Part shown: one piece after another, positions 54,346 to 64,000 of the stretch
Layout: each line of letters opens with the position of its first letter
Position numbering within the stretch: position 1 is the stretch's first letter
Assembly: GCA_037783415.1 (NCBI GenBank)
Contig: JAZGTN010000017.1
Location: 1,680,501-1,744,500 of the forward strand
Source: Leptasterias polaris
Taxonomy: Eukaryota > Echinodermata > Asteroidea > Forcipulatida > Asteriidae
Direction of reading: 5' to 3'
DNA: 64,000 nt
The notes under the pieces: model-generated
What the model was told of the DNA's origin: nothing
Database searches by the model: none
What the model saw: only the letters and a program-made list of their open reading frames with translations
Position numbers and translations under genes: made by a program

Positions 54346-55489
54346 TGTTTGCAAATTTGTTCCCACTTAAAATAGTAACTTCAAAATTGATGGTGTACTT
54401 TTACAAAACTGCACTGATTCTGCAACTCACTCCAAAGTTGATAATGGTGATCAACAGTTACCTGCGAATTCGTTTATCCAGAAGCATCTTGAAGTCTTCT
54501 TACAGTAGATTATCTTTGAGGCCAAGTGTCTCCCAGAAAGCACTACTTCTTGATCACATGTGCATGGTGATCCACACGTGGGTACCATCAACCAACCACA
54601 GTCGTTGGTGCAGCCACTGTACCGGCAGGACTCAAACTGAAAACGTCGATAACCGAAGCTTTAAAGAAACAAACAAACAAAAACCTTGCGGTACTTCCAC
54701 TTTTTGGTAATGCAGGTAAAATAATTTGCATCTTATATTAAAGCCTACATTATAAAGATGATAATGACATCGCATCCTCCGAAATTATTTAGCCTGAAGT
54801 GACCGTTGTTTAGAAATCAATAAAGTAGAAGCATTTCGAAAAATTTTAATCTCGAAAAATCGCCTTGAGGCGACTTTGATTTGGGAGATTCAAATCGGTG
54901 TCCATTTTTGAATGCTGTGGCCAGAGATGCGAATGGTACCCGCTGCGCTGTCACCTCTCTAAACCGGATGCATTCGACGTTCTAATAATACATTCACAGT
55001 TGTTTTCCTGATTTCTCAATAAGTAGAGCATGTATTCAGCTGAAACTTTCACATGTGACTTATAATAGTATCTTTCTTGAAAGCTTCTGGAAGCTTCTGG
55101 CTTATAAATCAGCATTAGTTGTATTCACTGTATAAAATAATGCACTTAAATGAAACAAACGCAGGTTAGAAACTAAATTGCAATAGGGGCTTGAATGAAA
55201 ACCATCGTGAGACATTTCCGGTTGATTTTGTTTAGTTATGTCTTTATTGTGTTCTGGAAATCTCAGGAATTCTTCAGAGGAGATTAGGGGGTACTTCTGT
55301 ACACGAGGAAAAGAGTGTTTTCATAAGTTTGGGAACATGTTTTTAGATTATTATAATTTTAATTATTTTTTTTATTTTTTTATATATTATTATTTCATTT
55401 TTTTCACAGCATACAAAAGAAATATCTCATTTTCTTTTGTGCCGGTAACTCCTCGAGTCGGGCTACGTCCCGTAGCCTTAGATCTCAAG
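54346..55489. other. No gene recognised
   Basis: Low-complexity A/T sequence (55340-55410) and old repeats. ORFs here have no motif or splice support. Confidence 0.35.
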
Positions 55490-55990
55490 GGTCTTTCTTG
55501 GGATCCTTGCTGTTCCTAAAAGCGCTGCATTCTGTAACAGATCTACACTCACATGCGTTGTCCCTATTTCATCTAGATGTTTCCCCAGTGCTTTCGGAAT
55601 GGTGCCAAGTGCTCCAACCACCACAGGGTTTAGTTTCACTTTTACCTGCCAAATCTTACAGAGTTCCCTGGCCAGGTCTTGGTACTTTTTGATTTATTCT
55701 ACGTCCTTCGAAGCTACCCTTAAATATCACCTGGCAAAGCTATGTCAATGAGATGACACATCTTCATCGTCTTATCCAAGACTACAACATCCGGCCGCCT
55801 ACTACGTCTATAACATGATTAGTCTGATTGTTAAAGTCCCAGAGGATCTTGACTTGGTCGGTCTATACAACTTTCTCCAGAACTTGTACCATTTCGCAGT
55901 CACTTGGACACCATACTTCTTACACAGATCCCAGTGGATCACCTTGGCTATCTTTTTTCATTGATCCCACACTCTCTGCACTCACCTTTG
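55490..55990 (-). pseudogene. C-terminal part of a non-LTR retrotransposon ORF
   Basis: Minus-strand frames read KYQDLARELCKIWQVKVKL, NPVVVGALGTIPKALGKHLD and NAALLGTARI, and upstream, in shifted frames, VIHWDLCKKYGVQV and YKFWRKLY. This is the C-terminal block common in invertebrate LINE ORFs, better preserved than the copy at 3507-3870 but with stops and frameshifts. Confidence 0.7.
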
Positions 55991-56196
55991 TACACTACTG
56001 CCTTCCATAGAGCCATATGAAACCGTGCTCCCGGCATTGAGATCTGTCCATGTGGATTCAAGGATCGTAGATGCTTTAAACCAACTGGCAAAGGTAGAAC
56101 CCGCCCCCTGGAACCTCATCCTGAGAAGCTCCACAACGGCTGGTTCGACGGAGAACAATGAAAACTTTACCTTCAGTGAAAACCAAAACAATAGTA

Positions 56197-56537
56197 TTAA
56201 AGGCAGGGTATATTGTCAAAGACCAGTATCCTCACTTGGTGTATCCCAACATTTTGTATGGCATTGCATAACCAACCAACCCCCCCACCCACACACACAA
56301 ACATTGGGCTCAATTGGTCATCGAAGTTGCAAGAAAAGAATGAAAGAAAAAACACCTTTGTTACATAGAATTGTGTGCTTTCAGGCCCGAAAAAGGCTTC
56401 ATGCCTGAAGGCTTTCTCAGATTCAAATTTGTTGGTGAAAAATTCCCCATTCTCTAAAACTACAGTGCTCTTTACCAAGTAAGTTGTCTGGTCATTACTT
56501 TTTGGAGTAATTACCAAATGTATATCATTCCTTTTAA
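56197..56537. mobile_element. TTAA-flanked MITE (AGGCACTG family), copy 3, diverged
   Basis: TTAAAGGCAGGGTATATTGT.. and ..ATCATTCCTTTTAA, with the family's internal phrases 'tcaaagaccagtatcctcac' and 'aagttgcaagaaaa'. The central palindrome is partly rewritten (gcttcatgcctgaaggc). An older copy. Confidence 0.7.
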
Positions 56538-57202
56538 GTCCCGATTTCGAGCAACACCCTCTCAAACAAACGCCACTCATTGGTTGATCGGTGTGGTGCG
56601 TGCGCACGACGCGTTACCATTGTTGACCTCAGTGGTGACGTATGCAACGAGTCTTCTTCACACGAGGCAACTTTTACAGTCAACTAGAGGCAACCCACTG
56701 TAGTGCATGCTACACGACTAATTTTTCAAACAATGTCTTAGGATTGGATCAATGCGCTGAGCCTCATTAATAGTTTGGATCTCAAAAAAATGTCTGAAAA
56801 TGACAGATCTGAGGATCTACAATAAGGGCTATGGTCCACTATTATGGGTATATAGTTATTTGGGTAAGCTATGCACTGAAAAATATTTCCCAATTTGCTC
56901 ACAAGCTTAGGAACCCTTTCACAACCAACTTTGGAGATCAACACTCGCGGTATAGCGGGGTTTTCCCCCCTGCCAGGGTTCGTTTGGCCCAGCCTCGCTA
57001 CGACGTGCAACGTGCCATATCGATGCCTCTCGTCACTATGCTTAGCATTCTGGTAAAAGAATGCACGTCGAGATCGTTCACAACCCTGGGGAACGAGGTT
57101 GGGCTAGGCGTTCATTCATTTGAATGGAAGAAACGTTAAGATGGCGTGCGTCTTATACAGAAAAAAGAAAAGAAAAAAAAGGGCAAAAAAAAGGGGGCAA
57201 AC

Positions 57203-60200
57203 CTCGGTGATCTGCAACTGACTCCATTGGTGGAATACAGCGTCGTTCCTGTAATGATGTGATCTTTGTAACGCCCGATCTGCCCATACTTGAGTCGCGC
57301 TGTCTGTAGAGCTCACCCACGCGTCATAAATATCGACACCGGTCTCAGCCATACCTTTGAAAGCTAGAAGCCATTCTATATAACATAAATTGTCGAGTAT
57401 AAGTGAATCGAGCTTATTATTCAACCTCCACTTTCAAATTATTATCATTGACCATTATGGGTCAAAAAGCACAGTGTAGCTGACCAATGATGCGGACAAC
57501 ATTCCTAGCTCCTTGTCATTAGTGAATCTATAGTTTATCTCTAATTAAGCTTTTAAGACTCACCTCTCCATGTTAATTTGTGTTAAGTGCGCCAGGACCT
57601 TTGATGGAATAGCACCTTATACATTTTTACCTTGTATATGCTAGGCGAAGTAAAAACAATAGGCCTAACATGTTTAACGTCCCTGCCCGCTTCATTTTGA
57701 GGCCGCATGTATATTTAAAAAGCCATTTCCTCTGAGAGTATTGCAAGTCAGTTATCCTGTGCCGATTACATGGTAAAAAACCGACCGTTCAGTAACACTT
57801 TTACATTTATTCTTGTGAAAGTGAGCTCTGAACAATCTATTAAATAAAATCACTGTAAACATGTTCAATGTCTTGTCTGACATGTTTCTTTCGCTGTTGT
57901 GCGTTGAACAGTGGAAAACCAATGTTTGTTCAAAATTGAAAAAATAAATGACGGCCATCTTGAAAAAATAAATAAAATAAAAGGCCCCTCCCGCTTCCTT
58001 TCTTTCAGAAACCCGCATAAACATGTTTTTTTGTACTCGGCCTTATGTTAAGTTATAAAGGTGAGCAATTCGCAAAATTCTCCCGTGCATGAAATATTGA
58101 GCCATGAATTATTGAGGTCGGGTCTTTCAGTCAGGGTTCAATTCGTTTTTGTAATTCACTCTTTCATGTAAGGTGGGGGAATTAACTCTTTAAAGGTTGT
58201 GTACAAAATTGGTAATTGCCAAAGACCTGTATCCAAACTTGATGTGACCCAACATATACATGAAATAACAAACCTGTGAAAGATTGAGCTCAATCGGTCT
58301 TCGGAGTCATGAGAAAACAGTGAAAAAACCTTATGTGTTTTAACTTCTTTTCAAACATCGGAATTTATCCTGCAGGATAAAGACTATTATTTTACTCATT
58401 TCCTAAAAACTATGGCATTTCAAGCAAAACTATTTCAAGGGAAGTTTTCCACCATGACCATCTTTATACCATGTAAGTTATGTGCAAATCTGTGAACATT
58501 TATATTTTCAATCTTACCAATGTTGTACACACCCTTTAAGAAAGTGAGAGAACAAATTACTGGTCTCAAACCTCAAGTTAAAGGTAATGTACAACATTGG
58601 TAAGATTGAAAATATCAATGTTCACAGATGTGCCCATAATTGACATGGTATACAGATGGCCATGGTGGAAAACTTCCCTTAAAATAGTTTTGCTTGAAAT
58701 GCTGCAGTTGTTAGGAAATGAGTAAAACAATTATAGTCTTTATCACTGGTGATAACATCCGATGTTCGAAAACAGTGAAAACATACAATGGGTTTTGACA
58801 CTGTTTTCTAATGACTCCGATCCGAAGACCGATTTAGCTGAAACTTTTACAGGTTTGTTATTTCATGTACTGTATATGTTGGGTCACATCAAGTGTGGAT
58901 ACTGGTCCTTGACAAAAGTTCAAGTGTTGTACACACCCTTTAAAGCACATGCCAGGGTATTTGTAATAATAATAATAATAATAATAACCAGTTCTTATAT
59001 AGCGCATTTCACAATAACGTCTCAATGCGCTTTACATTAGTGCCCTGGTCATTGGGCCAATAACATTCCTTTAATCTTTCTCAGCTCCCTGGGGAGTATA
59101 CAGCCTGTGCTGCAATATATGCGCTACTAGGCTAAATCAATCACAAGAACCATCTCTGCCCTCACAGGTACCCATTTTACCCCTGGGTGGAGAGAAGCAA
59201 TTATAGTTAAGTGTCTTGCTCAGGGACACAAGTGTCACGACCGGGACTCGAACCCACACTCTGCTGAACAGAAACACCAGAGCTCGAGTTCGGAGTTCGG
59301 TGCTCTTAACCGCTCGGCCACGACACGCCACAAGGCGGAGAAAGCGTAGGGGGAGAAAGCGTCGAGTCTTGCACTTTATGCGGGGGGTTGATGGTGCGGA
59401 TCTCCCTGAAGCTTTTTGGTCTGAATTGTTTATAGAAAAGCTCTCCTGGCTATAAATATTTACATAACTTTGTTATAAAACCTTTGGCTTGGTTCAGTTC
59501 CTGGAAGCTGTAAACCAGGGAGACTTAAATATGCCGAAATTATACAAGTTTTGATAATTTATCATAATGTAACACTTTACACCGTCAATAATACACCGTA
59601 CCAACCTTCGTCGCTACATCCGTATATTTCAACTCTTGCACTGCACTTTTGGTTCCATTCCAAAACACGAAAAGTTAGGCTTCGGGTTTGAATGATCGGG
59701 TAGAGATAGTACTTCAGTTCGTCTGAATCATCTTCATTTCCGACGAAGGTCTGCGAATTTGGTTTAAAAAAAAGTGTGTTTGAGTTTTAATTCATGGACC
59801 TGAAATTAAAAACCAAACTGATTCAGATCGTCTTCAGAAAGACATTGACACACTCGCTACATGGGGAAATAAATGGCAAATGTCTTTTAACACATCTAAG
59901 TGTAAGGCCATGCGTGTCACGCACAAAAAGAAGTTCATTAATTCCAAATACTCCATGGGCAACGCCAATCTAGAAGAGGTTAAGCACCATCCCTACCTTG
60001 GAGTTGAACTCAGTAATGATCTCAGATGGTCAACACACATTGACCAAGTTATCTCCAAAGCTAACAGGATGCTCGGCTTACTAAAAAGAAATATCTACTC
60101 TTGCAACAGCAGCACTAAATCAATTGCATATAAATCATTAATCAGACCCGGCCTAGAATACTGTTCAGCCATCTGGGATCCACAGCACACTATAGACAAA

Positions 60201-63200
60201 AAGAAGCTTGAAAGAATTCAACACAGGGCTGCCAGATTTACGGTTCACGATTACAGTCGGGAATCAAGCATCACTGAAATTCTCAATAAACTAGGATGGG
60301 AAACACTTCAAGAACGTAGGACCAAACTGAGGCTAATAACGCTTTACAAGGAGACACACGGGATTACACCAAACAACATCAAAGACCAAGTTAATATCCA
60401 ATACTCAGCAAGCCAGGTTTCAACACGTCGATCCGGACCCTATTCGTACAAAGTCATCACAACAAACAAAGACTGTTATCACCACTCACTTTATCCCAAG
60501 ACCATACCTGAATGGAATCAACTTCATCCTGACACTAGATCTGCACGGGACATTAAGACTTTCAAGCTAGCTTTAGACTCCCTAAACGTTGAAAATCTGA
60601 TCGCAAAGGCCCACCCTAAAAATTAACTGCCGCACACCCATCCCCGACCATGTACGGCGACAACCCATATGGGTGTTTGTACATCAAAGATACAGATACA
60701 GATACAGATACAGATACAGATGGTAAACAAGTATGCCCACGGATGTGTGTTTGCAGAATGTGGTGCCCATTTAATATTCCCGAGACATACCCTTCGAAAC
60801 CAGATCACAAGCCTAAGCCACATCACAAGCCTAAGCCAGATCACAAGCCAAAGTCGAAGAGGGATCGAAATGCACGGTGGACCTGTTGAAGCCGAATCCA
60901 TAAATCAAAGAACGTGTACCCGAATATTGTCCCAACTTGTACCTGTTGATGACCGGACCTTATCCCAAATAAACAGGTGTTGGGGGCTAACCCCGTTACA
61001 CTAGATCCCGAAAGGCGGGTCAGACCCGGTTCAGATCCGGCAATGTGGATTAACGGCTAGTGTAAACGCAAAAATGCCGGATCAGACCCGGTTCAAGATC
61101 TGGCAATTTTAATCCACCTTTCGAGGAGGGTGGATCAGATCCGGCAGAGTGGATTACAAATACAAGTGTAAACGCAAAGGTGGATCAGACACCGCAATTC
61201 GATGTGGTCTTCCGGTTTCGCTACGAATGGCGCGCTTTTCGCTTGGGCTTTGCTGCGACATCCCTCGCTGTTATATTTGTGTGCGTGTCTTCGTTGTTGT
61301 GTCATGCACGATGCACATGGACTGTGCGTGTATGAAACGATTTGTTGTTTTCTCACATACATACATCGTTACGTTCGGAGCTTGCCTTGTTGCTGTATTT
61401 TGTTAATTTTCGCATCTGTTTCTAGAATTCTACTTCTATGGTCGTTGTTCACTGTTCCGACTCATTTAATTCATGGTTTCTTACTCCACAATTGAACGTT
61501 GCGATCTGATGATCTGTAAAAGCTGGTGCCCTGAATGTTATTCCGATACATCCCGGCCCCGACCACGCATTTCTCACAGGGAATTTCCCTTGCACCTTCG
61601 CTCCCACTGCTACACGCCTTTCCTTCATCCCCTAACAATAAAGTATAACACACTCACACTAGGACCAAGCACATCTGCGGGATCGAGGTGATGAATACTA
61701 TGGGATGGCAGCACTGTGGAGGTACTCTCGCAACATGTCGTCACTTGTCGCGAGGAAATTACTTATTGCTTTTTAGTGAGTTTTCTTGTAATTGTATATT
61801 CCTAAAACTGTTTTTGTATTGAATTGAAAATATGGTGCGCTGTAATTCTGACCTTTGATCTGTTCCACGTAACCCTTGAGCTCTTTGCGAGGAGCGGTGA
61901 CGTCATGACCAATATACGGTCCAAAAGTGCGGTCGGAGCCAGTCAAGCACTATGTAAACGCGTCACGGGATCTTGATCTGCGGTCGTAAAAAAATGCCGG
62001 ATCTCAATCCACCTTTCTGGATCTAGTGTAAACGCGGTGTAGAAGGCTCGGGTTAGGCCTGTGTGGACCTAAATGTAACCTTTGTTTACAAAAGGGTGAC
62101 CTTGTACATTCCATTGCATTTCCTGGCTGGCACATATACTCCAATGGTGTAATGTGAAGAAATAAAATCATTTGTGTCATAATATCCACATCAATTCAAG
62201 AGTTAAACAAAATATGCAGCTTCCTTCATCAAATGTTGATAAAAATCAGACAGTGGTATCTCCATAAATCAGACAGTGGTATCTCCATAAATCAGACAGT
62301 GGTATCTCCATAAATCAGACAGTGGTATCTCCATAAATCAGACAGTGGTATCTCCATAAATCTAAGATTTTATGGTTTCTTTCATCTGGTTGTGTACAAA
62401 TTGTGCCTGCGAGAAGTCCAGGCTCCGGCGCTGTGGCTCTAAAGTTGTATATTAAAACATTGTGATGCCATCAATTAGGTCACATTCGGAGTAGGACATT
62501 CATTTGTACGTATTATTGAATAAAATGCTTTGTCATAATGAGATCTACTTCTACTTGTGGATTTATTTATTGTTTTTGTTATTGTTGTTGTTATTGTTGT
62601 TATTGTTGTTCTTGTTCTTGTTCTTGTTCTTGTTCTTGTTGTTGTTGTTCTTGTTGTTGTTGTTCTTGTTCTTGTTCTTGTTGTTCTTACCTGTACTTCT
62701 CCCGAAGATTCTTTATACTCAACTTCAGTTTCACCATCACTTTCGTCAACGAAAGAGAGTGTAAATTTAGTAACCCAACCTTGGTTGCTTTGGCCAGAAC
62801 CCTGAAGGGCCACACCCGTAAGGTCAGTCAGCTTGAGTAGTTCCACTTTGAGCCACGGAGCCGTGTCTCTTGACGCGGCCGTCCAACTCACGGCTGGAAG
62901 TCGGAGTCTAGCTTTATGTGCCGTATGGTCGCTATCGTCAAAAGACGAGGCGCTTATTAGGATGTCTGGGATTTTCATAGACTCCATTCCAATCGCTACG
63001 TTGCAATCTTCATAAAAAATACAAGTTTAATGGCTTAGGAGATGCCACAGCATTGTTAAGCGGATAGGGTGGTTTGGGAAAATTGAACATAACAATTTTG
63101 TGAATCTATTCATTTTTTTGTAAAAGAGAGTTTTACAATGTATAAACAGTTTTTAAAAGCTTGACTTGTACGAGTTCAGTGCTATGACACATCAGGCGAC

Positions 63201-63528
63201 GTACTCAATCACGGGGGGCGGGGGGGGGGGGGGGGGGTTGCCCGGCCTTCGGATCACGTGCTTCGGTCTTTGATTCGGGCTCATATTTGTATATGTTGGA
63301 TGAAGTGCTTAAATAGCTTAGAACCCCAAAGGCTATAAAGCAAGAGTTGTAGTGGTTTTTTTAAAGATCGTGCTGTTTGATTATTTTCTTACCATCAGTT
63401 ATATGGCATCGTAGTCCCATCGTACCCGCCAGGCAGTCACAAGTGAACGTGTCTGTTCCATCATCGCAGGCAGTATTGCATTTGGCGCCATTTTGGCATG
63501 GTATATCTGCACACAGGCCTACGGGTTG
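57203..63528 (-). CDS. EGF-like and F5/8 type C (discoidin) extracellular protein, partial
   Basis: Four exons on the minus strand with matching phases: 63528-63393, 63007-62691, 59750-59606, 57363-57203. Exon one is an EGF-like module (six-cysteine pattern: LCADIPCQNGAKCNTACDD, TFTCDCLAGTMGLRCH). Exons two and three form one discoidin domain: DCNVAIGMESMKIPDILISA, WLKVELLKLTDLTGVALQG, GWVTKFTLSFVDESDGE, then TFVGNEDDSDELKYYLYPII and RVEIYGCSDE. Exon four (GMAETGVDIYDAWVSSTDS, VFHQWSQLQITE) is not recognised. EGF plus discoidin proteins are secreted or cell-surface adhesion factors that bind lipid, collagen or glycans. The 5' exons with signal peptide lie beyond 64000. Introns hold TTAA MITEs, a SINE, a LINE fragment and a TIR element. 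The donor at 57202 (gtttgc) is weak. Confidence 0.83.
58190..58539. mobile_element. TTAA-flanked MITE (AGGCACTG family), copy 4
   Basis: TTAAAGGTTGTGTACAAAAT.. ..GTTGTACACACCCTTTAA. Inverted mate of the next entry 38 bp away. Intronic in the EGF/discoidin gene. Confidence 0.82.
58578..58943. mobile_element. TTAA-flanked MITE (AGGCACTG family), copy 5, inverted to copy 4
   Basis: TTAAAGGTAATGTACAACAT.. ..GTTGTACACACCCTTTAA. The body runs opposite to copy 4 (for example 'ttaggaaatgagtaaaacaa' against 'tactcatttcctaaaaac'), so the pair forms a 750-bp imperfect palindrome. Confidence 0.82.
58964..59332 (-). repeat. Full-length tRNA-derived SINE
   Basis: Read on the minus strand: tRNA-like head GTGGCCGAGCGGTTAAGAGC (A box) and GTGGGTTCGAGTCCCGGTC (B box), body 'acacttgtgtccctgagcaa', 'gggtacctgtgagggcag', 'gcgcattgagacg', and tail (TTA)n at 58965-58987. 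The head is close to a Leu/Ser tRNA, but lacks a complete cloverleaf end. Pol III internal promoter is likely. Confidence 0.82.
59815..60745 (+). pseudogene. 5'-truncated LINE: C-terminal reverse transcriptase segment
   Basis: Open from 59815 to a stop at 60626: LQKDIDTLATWGNKWQMSFN, then HPYLGVELSNDLRWSTHIDQ, RPGLEYCSAIWDP, RIQHRAARF, PEWNQLHPDTRSA. This is the thumb/C-terminal part of a CR1/L2-like reverse transcriptase; everything up to FADD is missing. A short 3' UTR and a (GATACA)n tail (60687-60721) follow. A frame open for 270 codons suggests a recent, dead-on-arrival copy. It is inserted in the intron just upstream of discoidin exon 59750-59606. Confidence 0.85.
60992..62037. mobile_element. 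1.05-kb TIR element with repeated subterminal motif
   Basis: Left CCCGTTACACTAGATCCCGA and right (inverse) CCGCGTTTACACTAGATCCA are inverted termini. The left side repeats the motif 'ggatcagacccggttc', 'gtgtaaacgcaaa' and 'ccggca' three times over 200 bp. Multiple subterminal repeats are typical transposase binding sites. The interior ORFs are short and show no motif. Non-autonomous; family unknown. Intronic in the EGF/discoidin gene. Confidence 0.7.
62242..62361. repeat. 23-bp tandem repeat, five copies
   Basis: Identical units aaatcagacagtggtatctc plus cat, five times, intronic in the EGF/discoidin gene. Zero divergence implies very recent amplification. Confidence 0.97.
62567..62690. repeat. 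(TTG/TTC)n microsatellite abutting a splice donor
   Basis: A 120-bp run of gtt and ctt triplets. On the minus strand it begins directly with the donor of the 63007-62691 exon (CAG|GTAAGAACAAC). The long hydrophobic ORFs through it on the plus strand are low-complexity artefacts. Confidence 0.93.
63213..63238. repeat. Poly(G) run
   Basis: About 25 bases of G broken once by C, intronic (minus-strand gene) between the EGF and first discoidin exons. Quadruplex-prone; length uncertain. Confidence 0.85.
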
Positions 63529-64000
63529 CTACAATAAAATTGTTAACGCCAGTTTAATGTTTACCAAATCAATTGTACTAAAATATTGATGTCAGTACAT
63601 GGACTTTTACATGGCTGAAATTACTACATCTTTTGTCACGCCAATACAAAATCAACTGCGCATGAGCAACAATCAAGCATGAAACATTTTTGTGACAAAG
63701 ACACCACTAGGAGGAACAACAGAAAATATGGGTCGTTCGTGTATTTGAAAAAACGTACGTAAATGTTTATTCTTCATTGGCAAAGTGATGAATAATTGAT
63801 GTTGAGATAACTGCCCCAACAATTATTGTCAAGCTTTTGTTCGTAACATGTACACAAAGAACACGTGTACGCCTACCCATGACTGTGGCTGCAGTTGCAG
63901 TGGTAACTGGACACCAGTCCCGTCCGCTGCCGAAACGTAGGTCATAATTTTAATGGATTTGTGTCAGAAATGGACGTAAAGAATGCTGCACCTTTTCACC
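63529..64000. other. Upstream intron of EGF/discoidin gene; no exon confirmed
   Basis: The minus strand at about 63890-63945 has an AG...GT interval containing Cys codons (YHCNCSHSH), but its phase does not match the next exon, so it was not accepted. Nothing else was recognised. Confidence 0.3.

Noticed and set aside
60650..61004. ORFs across the (GATACA)n tail and TIR element
   Set aside because: Created by the hexamer tail and repeats; no domain.
62504..62840. Hydrophobic or Cys-rich ORFs on the plus strand
   Set aside because: They are translations of a GTT/CTT microsatellite; the real signal is the minus-strand discoidin exon.
63890..63945. Possible extra EGF exon upstream of 63528
   Set aside because: Cys pattern is incomplete and its donor phase does not match the next exon.

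Overview
The window is eukaryotic nuclear DNA. Coding sequence is split into short exons with GT-AG introns, there is no bacterial-style gene packing, and most of the length is transposable elements, palindromic non-autonomous elements, tRNA-like SINEs and minisatellites. A Tudor-domain gene, a secreted EGF/discoidin gene and the SINE/CR1-type repeat style fit a marine deuterostome invertebrate, probably an echinoderm. The organism is inferred from gene and repeat character, not from a database match.

Host genes. (1) Minus strand, 7648 down to 1618 and continuing past the left edge: a piRNA-pathway-type Tudor-domain protein, six exons with matching phases (611 codons visible), carrying a coding 24-bp minisatellite. 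A CRE/CCAAT-bearing region near 8.17 kb may be its promoter. (2) Plus strand, 19013-38819: a complete 11-exon gene for a 549-residue, predicted type II membrane protein with a galactose-1-phosphate uridylyltransferase-like (HIT superfamily) core and a glutamine-rich tail. All exon phases join without a stop. Its introns hold a 21-bp, a 23-bp and a 56-bp tandem array and a 5.4-kb hAT transposon. (3) Minus strand, 63528 down to 57203 and open at both ends: an EGF-like plus F5/8-type-C (discoidin) extracellular protein. (4) An orphan, frameshifted WDR24-like last exon at 43692-43831.

Mobile DNA. 10.8-15.8 kb: a CR1/L2-type LINE with both ORFs open. 28.86-34.26 kb: a decayed hAT element with terminal repeats, itself interrupted by a TTAA-flanked element. 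43.99-50.88 kb: a 6.9-kb element with about 330-bp terminal inverted repeats and an uninterrupted 1523-codon gene, tentatively Academ-like; this and the 8.5-9.5 kb chain of alternating palindromes are the best candidates for something little described. Several unrelated non-autonomous families share a TTAA target, and two insertions into older repeats show the TTAA duplication directly. A 0.7-kb TIR family has three copies (1-444, 22503-23211, 51190-51888). A probable solo LTR with a 4-bp duplication splits a satellite at 52.8-53.6 kb.

Layout: 0-8.2 kb Tudor gene and small MITEs; 8.2-18.9 kb foldback element, intact LINE and decayed repeats; 19-38.8 kb GalT-like gene with repeat-filled introns; 38.8-51.9 kb 3' flank, WDR24 fragment and the large TIR transposon; 52-57 kb satellite, LTR and LINE debris; 57-64 kb EGF/discoidin gene with TTAA elements, SINE and LINE insertions in its introns. 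All homology statements come from reading motifs by eye; no search was run.
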